Of a stretch of DNA of 64,000 nucleotides, positions 38,053 to 46,225 are shown piece after piece. The stretch lies in the NCBI GenBank assembly GCA_026129865.1, contig JAHCHG010000005.1:1-64000 (forward strand), in the 5' to 3' direction. Source of the stretch: Pyrinomonadaceae bacterium (GTDB lineage Bacteria; Acidobacteriota; Blastocatellia; Pyrinomonadales; Pyrinomonadaceae). Positions within the stretch are counted from its first letter, which is position 1. Every line of letters starts with the position of its first letter. Made by a program: the position numbers and the translations under genes. The notes beneath the pieces were generated by a model, which worked only from the letters and a program-made list of their open reading frames with translations, did no database searches and was not told the DNA's origin.

Positions 38053-38745
38053 ATGACTTATTCAAATTACGGGTTCATATTCGATATGGACGGAACTCTT
38101 GTCGACAATATGCACTTTCACGCGCGGGCGTGGCAGACGATGCTGGCGGAAAACGATCTGGCGATCGACGGCGAAGAGTTTTTAAAGAAAACCGCCGGAA
38201 AAACGAATCGTGAGATCATTCCCGCTTATTTCCCCGATGCGACCGACGAAGAATTGCTCAAACTGGGAGATCGCAAAGAAACGCTCTACCGCGAGATCTT
38301 TTTGCCGGAAAGAAAGACGGTCGCGGGCGCGGTAGATTTTTTGACGAGATCTAAGGAACTCGGAATAAAGATGGCTGTTGCGACCGCGGCACCGGTCGCG
38401 AACATGGAATTTATTTTAGACGGACTCGATCTACGCAGATTTTTCACTGCGATCACAACCGCTGCCGATGTCAGCAACGGCAAACCCGATCCGGAAGTTT
38501 TTCTTATTTCTGCCGAAAAACTCGGTGTCGAACCGGAAAATTGCATCGTTTTCGAAGATGCGTTTAACGGTTTCGAAGCCGCGCATCGCGCCGGAATAAA
38601 GTCGATCGGGATATCGACGGTAAATGCTCCTGAAACGCTCCGCGCTCTGCCATCGGTGATCGACGCTTTTCCGGATTTTTCAGCTCTGGCACCCGAAAAT
38701 TTGATAGAAAGGATCAGCGGCATTAATTTGGCAGCTGCAAAATAA
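38053..38745 (+). CDS. HAD-superfamily phosphatase, beta-phosphoglucomutase-like
   Basis: 230 residues. HAD motif I is FDMDGTLVDN with the nucleophile Asp and the second Asp; motif II is in VATAAP; motif III/IV are Lys of GKPDPEVF and EDAFNGFEAA. The alpha-helical cap begins right after motif I, as in beta-phosphoglucomutase-like (subclass I) enzymes. The substrate is a sugar phosphate or similar small phosphoester, not determinable from sequence. Confidence 0.85.
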   Translation: MTYSNYGFIFDMDGTLVDNMHFHARAWQTMLAENDLAIDGEEFLKKTAGKTNREIIPAYFPDATDEELLKLGDRKETLYREIFLPERKTVAGAVDFLTRSKELGIKMAVATAAPVANMEFILDGLDLRRFFTAITTAADVSNGKPDPEVFLISAEKLGVEPENCIVFEDAFNGFEAAHRAGIKSIGISTVNAPETLRALPSVIDAFPDFSALAPENLIERISGINLAAAK

Positions 38746-38749
38746 GCTT

Positions 38750-39304
38750 ATGAAAAGATGCGGTTGGGCGAAAAACGAACTCGCGATCAAATATCACGAC
38801 GAAGAATGGGGCGTGCCGCAGCACGACGACCGCATTTTATTTGAATTTTTAGTTCTCGAAGGCGCGCAGGCTGGTTTAAGCTGGGATACGGTTTTGAAAA
38901 AGCGCGAAAGTTATCATGCCGCATTCGATAATTTTGACGCGGCTAAGATCGCCGGATATGACGAACGAAAACGCACCGAATTATTGGCAAATGAAGGAAT
39001 TATTCGCAACCGGCTGAAGATCAATTCGGCGGTTCGAAATGCGAAGGCGTTTTTGGAAATTCAAAAGGAATTCGGCTCGTTCGATAAGTACATATGGAAT
39101 TTTGTTGACGGCAAACCGGTCGTAAATTCGTGGAAAGATTTATCCGAAGTTCCCGCCAAAACCGAAATTTCCGACGCGATGAGCAAAGATCTAAAAAAGC
39201 GCGGTTTTAATTTTGTCGGCTCGACAATAATGTATGCATTTATGCAGGCGACGGGAATGGTCAACGACCATGTTGTTTCGTGTTTTCGGTGTAATAAGGT
39301 TTAG
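38750..39304 (+). CDS. tag: DNA-3-methyladenine glycosylase I
   Basis: 184 residues (E. coli Tag 187). The zinc ligands are visible: C4 in KRCGWAK, the His of KYHDEEWGVP, and the C-terminal NDHVVSCFRC. The enzyme removes 3-methyladenine from alkylated DNA. It starts 4 bases after the HAD gene and probably shares its transcript. Confidence 0.93.
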   Translation: MKRCGWAKNELAIKYHDEEWGVPQHDDRILFEFLVLEGAQAGLSWDTVLKKRESYHAAFDNFDAAKIAGYDERKRTELLANEGIIRNRLKINSAVRNAKAFLEIQKEFGSFDKYIWNFVDGKPVVNSWKDLSEVPAKTEISDAMSKDLKKRGFNFVGSTIMYAFMQATGMVNDHVVSCFRCNKV

Positions 39305-39306
39305 CA

Positions 39307-39768
39307 ATGTCGAGTCTATTAGAAGAATTTACAATCTTTACCAAATCACTCAATCAGCAGAATATTGATTATGCAATTTGCGGCGGTTGGGCGATGGCAA
39401 TTCACGGTTTGCCGCGGGCGACGATTGATATTGATCTGTTGGTTTTGAGCGAAGACCTCGAAAAAGTTTGGGAAATAGCGAATAATCTCGGTTATAACGT
39501 TGAAGGTTTGCCGCTTCATTTCGGAGTTATCGAGATTCGCCGGATCTCTAAAATTGATAAGAAAACAAAAAGGCTTTATACGATTGATTTTCTGCTTGTA
39601 ACCGATGCGTTGAAAGAAGTTTGGCAAGATCGCGAATTGATCGAATGGGAAGACGGGGAAACCTGGACGGTTTCACGCAAAGGATTGATCTTCTTAAAAA
39701 CGATCAGCAATCGTGAACAGGATTTGGTTGATATAAAAAATCTGAAAGGGAGCAAAAATGAAAGTTGA
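39307..39768 (+). CDS. Nucleotidyltransferase-fold protein (AbiEii/DUF6036-like)
   Basis: 153 residues. The minimal nucleotidyltransferase motif is present: CGGWAMAIHG followed by TIDIDLLV with the two metal-binding Asp. Such proteins commonly form two-gene toxin/antitoxin-like modules with a very small partner. It overlaps the next gene by 11 bases, as such modules do. Confidence 0.75.
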   Translation: MSSLLEEFTIFTKSLNQQNIDYAICGGWAMAIHGLPRATIDIDLLVLSEDLEKVWEIANNLGYNVEGLPLHFGVIEIRRISKIDKKTKRLYTIDFLLVTDALKEVWQDRELIEWEDGETWTVSRKGLIFLKTISNREQDLVDIKNLKGSKNES

Positions 39769-40078
39769 TATGTCTCCGAAAGCGGTTAGGGAAAGATTAC
39801 GCTTAATGGACGAACTTTGGCTTTTGAGCGTGAAATTGATGAATTCTAAAAAGGTGAAAGTGAGCAAAACAATAAAATCTGAATATAAATCAATAATAAC
39901 TTGCCCGGAATGCGGTTTTCAAAAAGAAGAGGAAATGCCGACCGATTCGTGTGTGTTCTTTTACGAATGCGAAAATTGCAAAAAGCTTTTGAAGCCGAAA
40001 AAGGGCGATTGCTGTGTGTTTTGCTCTTACGGAAGCGTTGAGTGTCCGCCGAAACAGACGGGAAATGATTGTTGTTAA
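39758..40078 (+). CDS. Antitoxin-like N-terminus fused to a GDCCVxC protein
   Basis: 106 residues in two parts. Residues 1-40 (KVDMSPKAVRERLRLMDEL...) look like the small helical partner that normally follows this kind of nucleotidyltransferase gene. Residues about 40-106 are a full-length GDCCVxC-domain protein: CxxC at 49-52 and 71-74, GDCCVFC at 83-89 and a C-terminal Cys pair. GDCCVxC proteins are normally separate, about 65 residues long, and often linked to heavy-metal handling. Overlap with the upstream gene by 11 bases fixes the start. Confidence 0.7.
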   Translation: MKVDMSPKAVRERLRLMDELWLLSVKLMNSKKVKVSKTIKSEYKSIITCPECGFQKEEEMPTDSCVFFYECENCKKLLKPKKGDCCVFCSYGSVECPPKQTGNDCC

Positions 40079-40083
40079 GATAG

Positions 40084-40563
40084 ATGAAATATCCAACAAC
40101 GCAAGCGATCAGATTTTTGCGGCAGAAAAAGGTTGAATTTGAACCGCATCTTTTTGAATATGTCGAAAAAGGCGGAACTTCGCATTCGTCGCAGAGTTTG
40201 GGAATTGATGAACATGCGATCATCAAAACGCTGGTTTTCGAAACGAATGAGAAAAAGCCTTTGATCGTTTTGATGCACGGCGATAGAGAGGTTTCGGAAA
40301 AGAATCTGGCGAGGCATTTAAAGGTAAAGTCGGTTTCTCCGGCATCGGCTGAAAAAGCGAATAAATTAACGGGTTATATTTTTGGCGGAACTTCGCCTTT
40401 CGGATTAAAGACGAAAATGCCGATCTATGCGGAAAAAACCATTTTCGATCTGGACAAAATTTACATAAACGGCGGAAAGCGCGGATTCTTGGTCGAGATC
40501 GATCCAATTGATCTTTGGGACGTATTAGATTTGAAAGAGGTCGAAGTCGGGATTGGAAAATAG
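40084..40563 (+). CDS. ybaK: YbaK/EbsC-type aminoacyl-tRNA deacylase
   Basis: 159 residues, the YbaK length. It begins with TTQAIRFLRQKKVEF and contains HSSQSLGIDEHAIIKTLVF with the catalytic Lys region, and FGGTSPFGLKTKMPIY typical of the fold. YbaK removes Cys from mischarged tRNA-Pro; other family members edit other amino acids. It begins 5 bases after the preceding stop. Confidence 0.88.
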   Translation: MKYPTTQAIRFLRQKKVEFEPHLFEYVEKGGTSHSSQSLGIDEHAIIKTLVFETNEKKPLIVLMHGDREVSEKNLARHLKVKSVSPASAEKANKLTGYIFGGTSPFGLKTKMPIYAEKTIFDLDKIYINGGKRGFLVEIDPIDLWDVLDLKEVEVGIGK

Positions 40564-40592
40564 AGATCGGTTAAATTTTCAGCGAGATAATT

Positions 40593-41837
40593 ATGGCAGC
40601 AGAATTAGCGGCACCGGCAGAAGGATTGGGAATTGAAGCGATCGAGATAATACTTCTGATCGGAGCCGTCGTTGCGATCATCGCGCGGCGTTTGAAAATT
40701 CCTTATACGGTCGGTCTCGTTTTTGCCGGCATATTACTGGCATTTATTCCGTTCGGGCTCGAAATTCCATTTAATAAGGAACTTCTTTTTAAGGTTTTGC
40801 TGCCGCCGCTGATCTTTGAAGCGGCGCTTTATATTCATTGGAAAGAGCTCAAGCAGGATTTTCTTCCGATCGTAACCTTTGCGTCGGTCGGCGTGTTGAT
40901 GTCTGCCGGAATAACCGCAGCGATCATGCATTACGCGGTCGGGTGGGATTGGGCGATGGCAGTGCTTTTTGGAGTTTTGATCGCAGCGACCGATCCGGTT
41001 TCGGTTATCGCAACATTTAAAGAAGCGGGCGTTCACGGCAGACTCAGGCTTCTCGTCGAAGCCGAGTCTTTGTTTAACGATTCAACTGCGGCAGTTGCGT
41101 TTACGATCGCACTCGCCTTTGCGATGGGACAAACGATGACGCCGGAAACCATTGCGGGTACATTGGTTTTATCGATCGTCGGCGGAATTTTGAGCGGTTT
41201 GATAGTTGGCGGCGGGTGTCTTTTGATCGCCGGCAGAACGCGGGATCATCTCGTTGAGATCGCACTCACAACGATCGCTGCTTTCGGTTCATTCTGGGTG
41301 GCGGAACAGTTTCACTGGTCCGGCGTTTTGGCGACAATGACCGCCGGATTGCTTGTTGGAAACACGAGTTCTCTGGGATTTATTTCGGATAAAGGCGAAG
41401 AATCTATTGAATCCTTCTGGGAATTTGCGGCTTTTGTCGTCAATTCGCTGGTCTTTATTATTTTGGGAATTAACGAAGCTTATCAAGATTTCGGTCGCAG
41501 CGCATTTGCAATCGGCGTAGCGATCGCCGCGGTCGTACTTGCGCGAGCCGTCGCTATCTATCCGCTGTCGGCGATATTTATGAAATCACGCTGGAAATTA
41601 GAGAGGGAACACCAGCACGTTATGTTCTGGGGCGGGCTGCGAGGCGCGCTGGCATTGGCTCTTGCTCTGGGAATTCCAGAAAGCGTCCCGTATCGATCCG
41701 AGATCTTAACGGTAACGTTCGGCGTAGTCGCCTTTTCAGTTTTTGCTCAGGGATTAACGATGACACCGCTCCTGCGCCGCCTCGGGCAGCTTACGGATAA
41801 CGACGAAAAGACCGCTCAAGCAGAAAAGATCAAATAA
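40593..41837 (+). CDS. CPA1-family Na+/H+ antiporter
   Basis: 414 residues with about 11-12 transmembrane helices. The conserved charged sites of CPA1 transporters are visible: AATDPVSV and ESLFNDSTA (Asn-Asp of helix 5), and an Arg-rich WGGLRGALALALAL segment. There is no long cytoplasmic C-tail. It exchanges Na+ or K+ for protons across the inner membrane. It precedes fadA, which has its own operator. Confidence 0.88.
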   Translation: MAAELAAPAEGLGIEAIEIILLIGAVVAIIARRLKIPYTVGLVFAGILLAFIPFGLEIPFNKELLFKVLLPPLIFEAALYIHWKELKQDFLPIVTFASVGVLMSAGITAAIMHYAVGWDWAMAVLFGVLIAATDPVSVIATFKEAGVHGRLRLLVEAESLFNDSTAAVAFTIALAFAMGQTMTPETIAGTLVLSIVGGILSGLIVGGGCLLIAGRTRDHLVEIALTTIAAFGSFWVAEQFHWSGVLATMTAGLLVGNTSSLGFISDKGEESIESFWEFAAFVVNSLVFIILGINEAYQDFGRSAFAIGVAIAAVVLARAVAIYPLSAIFMKSRWKLEREHQHVMFWGGLRGALALALALGIPESVPYRSEILTVTFGVVAFSVFAQGLTMTPLLRRLGQLTDNDEKTAQAEKIK

Positions 41838-41877
41838 AAACTAGGAATAATTCGAATTTTATTGTAAGCTTGTAAAA

Positions 41878-41897
41878 ATGAATGAGTATTCACTCAG
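41878..41897. promoter_or_regulatory. FadR-like operator of fadA
   Basis: ATGAATGAGTATTCACTCAG. Its reverse complement differs by only one base from the fadN box over 19 positions. A possible -35 (TTGTAA, 41862-41867) lies upstream, so here the box would cover the -10 rather than the spacer. Confidence 0.75.
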
Positions 41898-41919
41898 TGG
41901 CGAAATCAGGTAAAAATTT

Positions 41920-43101
41920 ATGAAAGAAGCAGTAATCGTATCAGCCGTGCGCACCGCAGTTGGTAAAGCACCAAAGGGAACTTTAAGAAACACGCGACCG
42001 GATGATCTCGGCGCCGCCGCGATCAAAGAAGCGGTCGCGCGGGTCGAGGGTTTGGACGGCGCGCAGGTCGACGACGTTATAATGGGCTGCGCATTTCCGG
42101 AAGCTGAGCAGGGTATGAACGTCGCCCGGACGGCGGCGATCGAAGCAGGCTTGCCGGTCGAAGTTTCGGCTATGACGGTAAATCGCTATTGTTCGTCCGG
42201 GTTGCAAACTATTGCACTTGCTGCTGACAGGATTCGAACTGGAGGTGCGGAAATCATTGTCGCGGGCGGTTTGGAAACGATGTCGATGATCCCGATGGGC
42301 GGCAACGTCGTTCGACCGAACCCGAAGATCGTTGACAGTTATCCGGATTATTACTTGAACATGGGTTTAACGGCGGAAGCGTTGGCGAAAAAATACGAGA
42401 TTTCGCGCGAAGAGCAGGACGAATTTGCCCTTCGATCGCACCAGAAGGCAGCGGCGGCGATAAATGAAGGAAAATTCAAGGACGAGATCGTGTCTTTTAA
42501 TGTAACCGTTGACGAACTTGACGAAAAGGGGCGCGTGCGGCGAAAGCAAGTCGTCTTTGACACGGACGAAGGCGTGCGGTTCGATGCAACGATAGAAGGT
42601 CTTCAAAAATTGCGACCGGTTTTCCACGCCAACGGTACGGTTACCGCCGGAACCTCGTCGCAAATGTCCGACGGCGCGGCGGCTTCGGTGGTTATGTCCG
42701 CCGACAAGGCAAAAGAAATGGGTTTGACGCCGCTTGCGCGATTTGTTTCGTACGCGACCGCGGGATGTTTGCCGGAGGAAATGGGCGTCGGTCCGGTTTA
42801 CGCGATTCCGAAAGCTTTGAAACTTGCCGGTTTAACGCTCGACGACATCGACGTTATCGAGCTCAACGAAGCTTTTGCCGCGCAGGGCTTGTCGGTGATG
42901 AAGCTTTTGGAAATGAACCCGGAAAAAGTAAACGTCAACGGCGGCGCTATCGCGCTCGGGCATCCATTGGGCTGCACCGGTGCGAAACTAACGGCGACGA
43001 TCCTGCAGGAAATGAAACGCCGAAACGCGCGTTACGGCATGGTAACAATGTGCGTCGGCGGCGGAATGGGCGCCGCGGGAATATTTGAACTAATAAATTA
43101 A
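41920..43101 (+). CDS. fadA: Acetyl-CoA C-acyltransferase (3-ketoacyl-CoA thiolase)
   Basis: 393 residues (B. subtilis FadA about 391). The acyl-accepting Cys lies in [13 protein letters not shown], and the other catalytic residues lie in [12 protein letters not shown] (His) and [14 protein letters not shown] (Cys). It cleaves 3-ketoacyl-CoA to acetyl-CoA plus a shortened acyl-CoA, completing the cycle run by FadE and FadN. It has its own FadR-like box although an antiporter gene lies only 80 bases upstream. Confidence 0.94.
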   Translation: MKEAVIVSAVRTAVGKAPKGTLRNTRPDDLGAAAIKEAVARVEGLDGAQVDDVIMGCAFPEAEQGMNVARTAAIEAGLPVEVSAMTVNRYCSSGLQTIALAADRIRTGGAEIIVAGGLETMSMIPMGGNVVRPNPKIVDSYPDYYLNMGLTAEALAKKYEISREEQDEFALRSHQKAAAAINEGKFKDEIVSFNVTVDELDEKGRVRRKQVVFDTDEGVRFDATIEGLQKLRPVFHANGTVTAGTSSQMSDGAAASVVMSADKAKEMGLTPLARFVSYATAGCLPEEMGVGPVYAIPKALKLAGLTLDDIDVIELNEAFAAQGLSVMKLLEMNPEKVNVNGGAIALGHPLGCTGAKLTATILQEMKRRNARYGMVTMCVGGGMGAAGIFELIN

Positions 43102-43363
43102 CTCGTGATCCGAGAAAACTTTGACAGTTTTAGGAATTGTCGACACGTTTTATAATTTGTCCCGATCAAATGTTAAATTGCTGCTGGAAAATCCGGGGCT
43201 TCGGATTTCTCGATTAATCGGATATACGGGCAAAACAGTCTTATTTTAGCGTTTAGAAGCGCCGGATAATGCTGAGAGCAATTCAGATGAAAAGTTCTCG
43301 CTAACTTTCTTAGCCATGTAATTTATATTTGCGTTCTTTGCTGATTATGGTGAAATAGACCCT

Positions 43364-43648
43364 ATGACCGTAACGATAGAGTTAAAACCCGAACTTGAAA
43401 AACGTTTGGCGCAAAAGGCTGAAGAAAAAGGTTTGCCGATCGAAGCCTATATCGAAGTTTTCATAGAGAGTACTTTCGCGGGAGACCTCGCAAACGGACA
43501 AACGGAAAAGGCTTTTTACGAAACGGCAACAAAGGAAGAGTGGTTGGCTGAATTCCATAAATGGATCGATAGTCAAAAAGAAAAAAACTATCCTTCGATT
43601 TCCGATGAAATGCTTCGCCGGGAAAAAATCTACGAAGATAGACTTTGA
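43364..43648 (+). CDS. Antitoxin of a VapBC-type module
   Basis: 94 residues. The N-terminus (MTVTIELKPELEKRLAQKAEEKGLP) resembles ribbon-helix-helix or similar small antitoxins, and the C-terminal half is a charged helix that would wrap the toxin. Its stop codon overlaps the ATG of the adjacent PIN-domain gene (TGATG), the typical arrangement. The 262 bases upstream to fadA show no gene. Confidence 0.65.
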   Translation: MTVTIELKPELEKRLAQKAEEKGLPIEAYIEVFIESTFAGDLANGQTEKAFYETATKEEWLAEFHKWIDSQKEKNYPSISDEMLRREKIYEDRL

Positions 43649-44085
43649 TGAGATATCTTCTCGATACCAGCGTAATAGTTCGACTCTAGGACTCGACTAA
43701 TCCGGTTTGCGGAGTTATCCGGCAATGTTTTGATTCGCTTGAGCGTAAGGGCGAGGAATTAATTATCATTCCGCAGGTATTAATTGAGTTTTGGGCGGTT
43801 GCGACGCGACCGGCTAACGCGAATGGTTTAGGAATGACAACGGAGGCAGCAAAGCTGGAACTGGACACGCTGCAAGAACTCTTTAAAGTTCTGCCGGATA
43901 ACGAAAAGATTTTCGAACAGTGGAGATCTTTGGTTGTAAAGCACAAAATCAGCGGTAAACCGACGCATGACGCAAGGATTGCGGCTGCCTTGATCGCTCA
44001 CAAGATCGAAAATATCGTGACGTTAAACCCTGGGGATTTTAAACGCTTTACTCAAATTAATGCGGTGAATCCGCAAGATATTTAG
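43648..44085 (+). pseudogene. PIN-domain (VapC-like) toxin gene with an in-frame amber codon
   Basis: Reading from the overlapping ATG gives MRYLLDTSVIVRL and then TAG (43687-43689), after which the same frame stays open for another 131 codons to 44085. The downstream part keeps PIN features (PQVLIEFWAVATRP, THDARIAAALIA, IVTLNPGDFKRF). One CAG-to-TAG change would explain it. Translation from an internal start would lack the first catalytic Asp. The antitoxin is intact, so loss of the toxin is tolerable. Confidence 0.75.
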
Positions 44086-44113
44086 AAGAAAGTGGACTAT
44101 TTTTTTGAAAATC

Positions 44114-44143
44114 TTGCTGAATGAGCATTCATTCAGTTATAAT
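44114..44143 (+). promoter_or_regulatory. fadE: Promoter of fadE
   Basis: TTGCTG (44114-44119), an 18-base spacer and TATAAT (44138-44143). Layout and -35 are the same as at fadN. Confidence 0.65.
44117..44136. promoter_or_regulatory. FadR-like operator of fadE
   Basis: CTGAATGAGCATTCATTCAG, with the same perfect 8-bp half-sites as the fadN operator and a different centre (GCAT instead of ATAC). The conservation of the arms but not the centre is what a dimeric repressor site should show. Confidence 0.8.
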
Positions 44144-44179
44144 CACACAAGCAAAGTTAAGTAATCGAGGACAATAAAA

Positions 44180-45961
44180 ATGGATGCAAAGATGGAGAAA
44201 GATTTTATAAAAGGCGGCGCATTTTTGATCGAAGACCGCGAAGCGAACGAGATTTTTACGCCGGAAGATTTTACCGACGAACATAAAATGATCGCGGAAA
44301 CGATGACCGAATTTATAGATAACGAAGTCGTTCCGCTGATTCCCGACATGGAAAATCATGACTGGCAAAAGGCGCGCGATCTTCTGAAAGCTGCGGGCGA
44401 TCTTGGAATGCTGGGTGCGAATATTCCGGAAGAACTCGGCGGCGCTGCGCTCGATCAAGTTTCAGGTGTGATAATCGCGGAAGTTGTCGGTCGCGGCGGC
44501 GGATTCGGCACGACATTCGGCGCGCAGACGTCGATCGGCGTCTTGCCGATCCTCTATTTCGGTTCGGAAGAATTAAAGAGAACCTGGATTCCGAAGATCG
44601 TCTCCGGCGAGGTAGTAACAGCATATTGTTTGTCCGAAGCAGGTTCGGGGTCCGATGCTTTGGGTGCGAAATGCCAGGCAAAGCTCTCCGAAGACGGAAC
44701 GGAATATATCCTGAACGGCGAAAAAATGTGGATCTCAAACGGCGGATTTGCCGATGTCTTCATTGTCTTTGCCAAGGTTGACGGCGAAAAGGATAAGTTT
44801 TCTGCTTTTGTTGTCGAGCGAAGCGAAAATTGCCGCCCCGGAACGGAAGAGCATAAAATGGGCATCAAATCGTCCTCGACCACTCCGTTAATTCTTTCCG
44901 ACGCAAGAATTCCGGCGACAAATTTGATCGGAAACGTCGGCGACGGTGCAAAGATCGCGTTCAATATCTTGAACGTCGGTCGATTCAAACTCGGTGCGTC
45001 CGTTACCGGCGGGGCAAAGCTCGCACTCGACAACGCGATCAAATATGCAAATGAACGCGAACAGTTTAACGTTCCGATCTCGAGCTTTGGCGCAATGAAA
45101 CACAAGTTGGCTGAAATGGCGATTCGAACCTGGGTTGCCGAATCGATAACTTACCGAACCGTCGGAATGATCGACGCGCTTATCGGCGACGGAGCGGATA
45201 ACGCCAAGAAACTGCAATCTATTGAAGAATACGCGGTCGAATCTTCGATCAACAAAGTCGCGTGTTCTGAAGCCCTCGACTATGTTGTCGACGAAATGGT
45301 TCAGATCTACGGCGGCGCGGGCTATTCGGCGGATTATCCGGCGGAAAAAGCTTATCGCGATTCGCGGGTAAACCGGATTTTTGAAGGAACGAACGAGATC
45401 AACCGAATGCTTATTCCGGGAATGCTCTTAAAGCGGGCGATGAAAGGTCAGCTCGGACTTCTACAGGCGGCACAAGCGCTGCAGGACGAGATATTAAACC
45501 CGCAGATGTCTTTTGACGAAGAAACCGGTCTGCTTGAAACCGAACTAAAACTCGCGCGCAACGCGAAAAAAGTCGCGTTGATGGTCCTCGGCAGCGCGGC
45601 GCAGAAATTTATGATGGATATTCAAAAACAGCAGGAAATTTTGATGGGCTGTGCGGATGTCATTATGGAAGCCTATCAAATGGAAACTGCCTGTCTTCGT
45701 GCAAAGAAATTTGCCGAAAAACAGGGCGAGGAAGCCGCCGCAAAATATATCGACGCCGCCGGAGTTTTCTGTAACGACGCGATTCAAAGAGTCGAAGCGA
45801 CCGCGAAAAACACTCTCGCCGGTTTTGCGACGGGCGACGAACTTCGCATGATGCTCACCGCGCTCAAACGATTTACGAAAAACAATTCGCCAATGAACAC
45901 GATCGCCGCGCGGCAGCGAATCGCCGACGGTTTGATCAAAGCGAATGCTTACAATTTCTAA
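44180..45961 (+). CDS. fadE: Acyl-CoA dehydrogenase, FadE type
   Basis: 593 residues, the length of B. subtilis FadE (594), and the N-terminal segment FTPEDFTDEHKMIAETM matches that enzyme closely. FAD-binding and catalytic regions are present (CLSEAGSGSDALG, EGTNEINRMLIPGM with the family's C-terminal helices). About 180 extra C-terminal residues form a second helical domain, as in very-long-chain enzymes. It does the first oxidation of beta-oxidation and needs ETF as electron acceptor, not encoded here. Confidence 0.93.
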   Translation: MDAKMEKDFIKGGAFLIEDREANEIFTPEDFTDEHKMIAETMTEFIDNEVVPLIPDMENHDWQKARDLLKAAGDLGMLGANIPEELGGAALDQVSGVIIAEVVGRGGGFGTTFGAQTSIGVLPILYFGSEELKRTWIPKIVSGEVVTAYCLSEAGSGSDALGAKCQAKLSEDGTEYILNGEKMWISNGGFADVFIVFAKVDGEKDKFSAFVVERSENCRPGTEEHKMGIKSSSTTPLILSDARIPATNLIGNVGDGAKIAFNILNVGRFKLGASVTGGAKLALDNAIKYANEREQFNVPISSFGAMKHKLAEMAIRTWVAESITYRTVGMIDALIGDGADNAKKLQSIEEYAVESSINKVACSEALDYVVDEMVQIYGGAGYSADYPAEKAYRDSRVNRIFEGTNEINRMLIPGMLLKRAMKGQLGLLQAAQALQDEILNPQMSFDEETGLLETELKLARNAKKVALMVLGSAAQKFMMDIQKQQEILMGCADVIMEAYQMETACLRAKKFAEKQGEEAAAKYIDAAGVFCNDAIQRVEATAKNTLAGFATGDELRMMLTALKRFTKNNSPMNTIAARQRIADGLIKANAYNF

Positions 45962-45988
45962 ACTGCCCTCCGTATTTTAGAATCCTTT

Positions 45989-46022
45989 GCCCGGAATTTT
46001 TGGGAGTTCCGGGCTTTTTTTT
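45989..46022 (+). terminator. Terminator after fadE
   Basis: An 8-bp stem (GCCCGGAA/TTCCGGGC, 10-base loop) followed by eight T. It lies 28 bases after the stop. The next 200 bases to 46,226 show no gene. Confidence 0.92.
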
Positions 46023-46225
46023 GTTCCCGCCGCATCGCTTTAGGTTTAATTTTTTCAATATCTTGCAGAAACTCACGCGGCAAAGTATAATTCCGCCACA
46101 AATAAGCCTAATAGAACACTGAATCCAGTTATTATTTCCACGTCTGATAAACACAGACCGATGCTGTCGTCGAATGATTCGATAGTTTTATTCGTAAGGA
46201 AAACACTGTCAAAAGGAACAAATCC

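Noticed and set aside
43687..43689. Amber codon as pyrrolysine
   Set aside because: Nothing in the window suggests pyrrolysine use, and PIN-domain proteins have no need for it; nonsense mutation is simpler.
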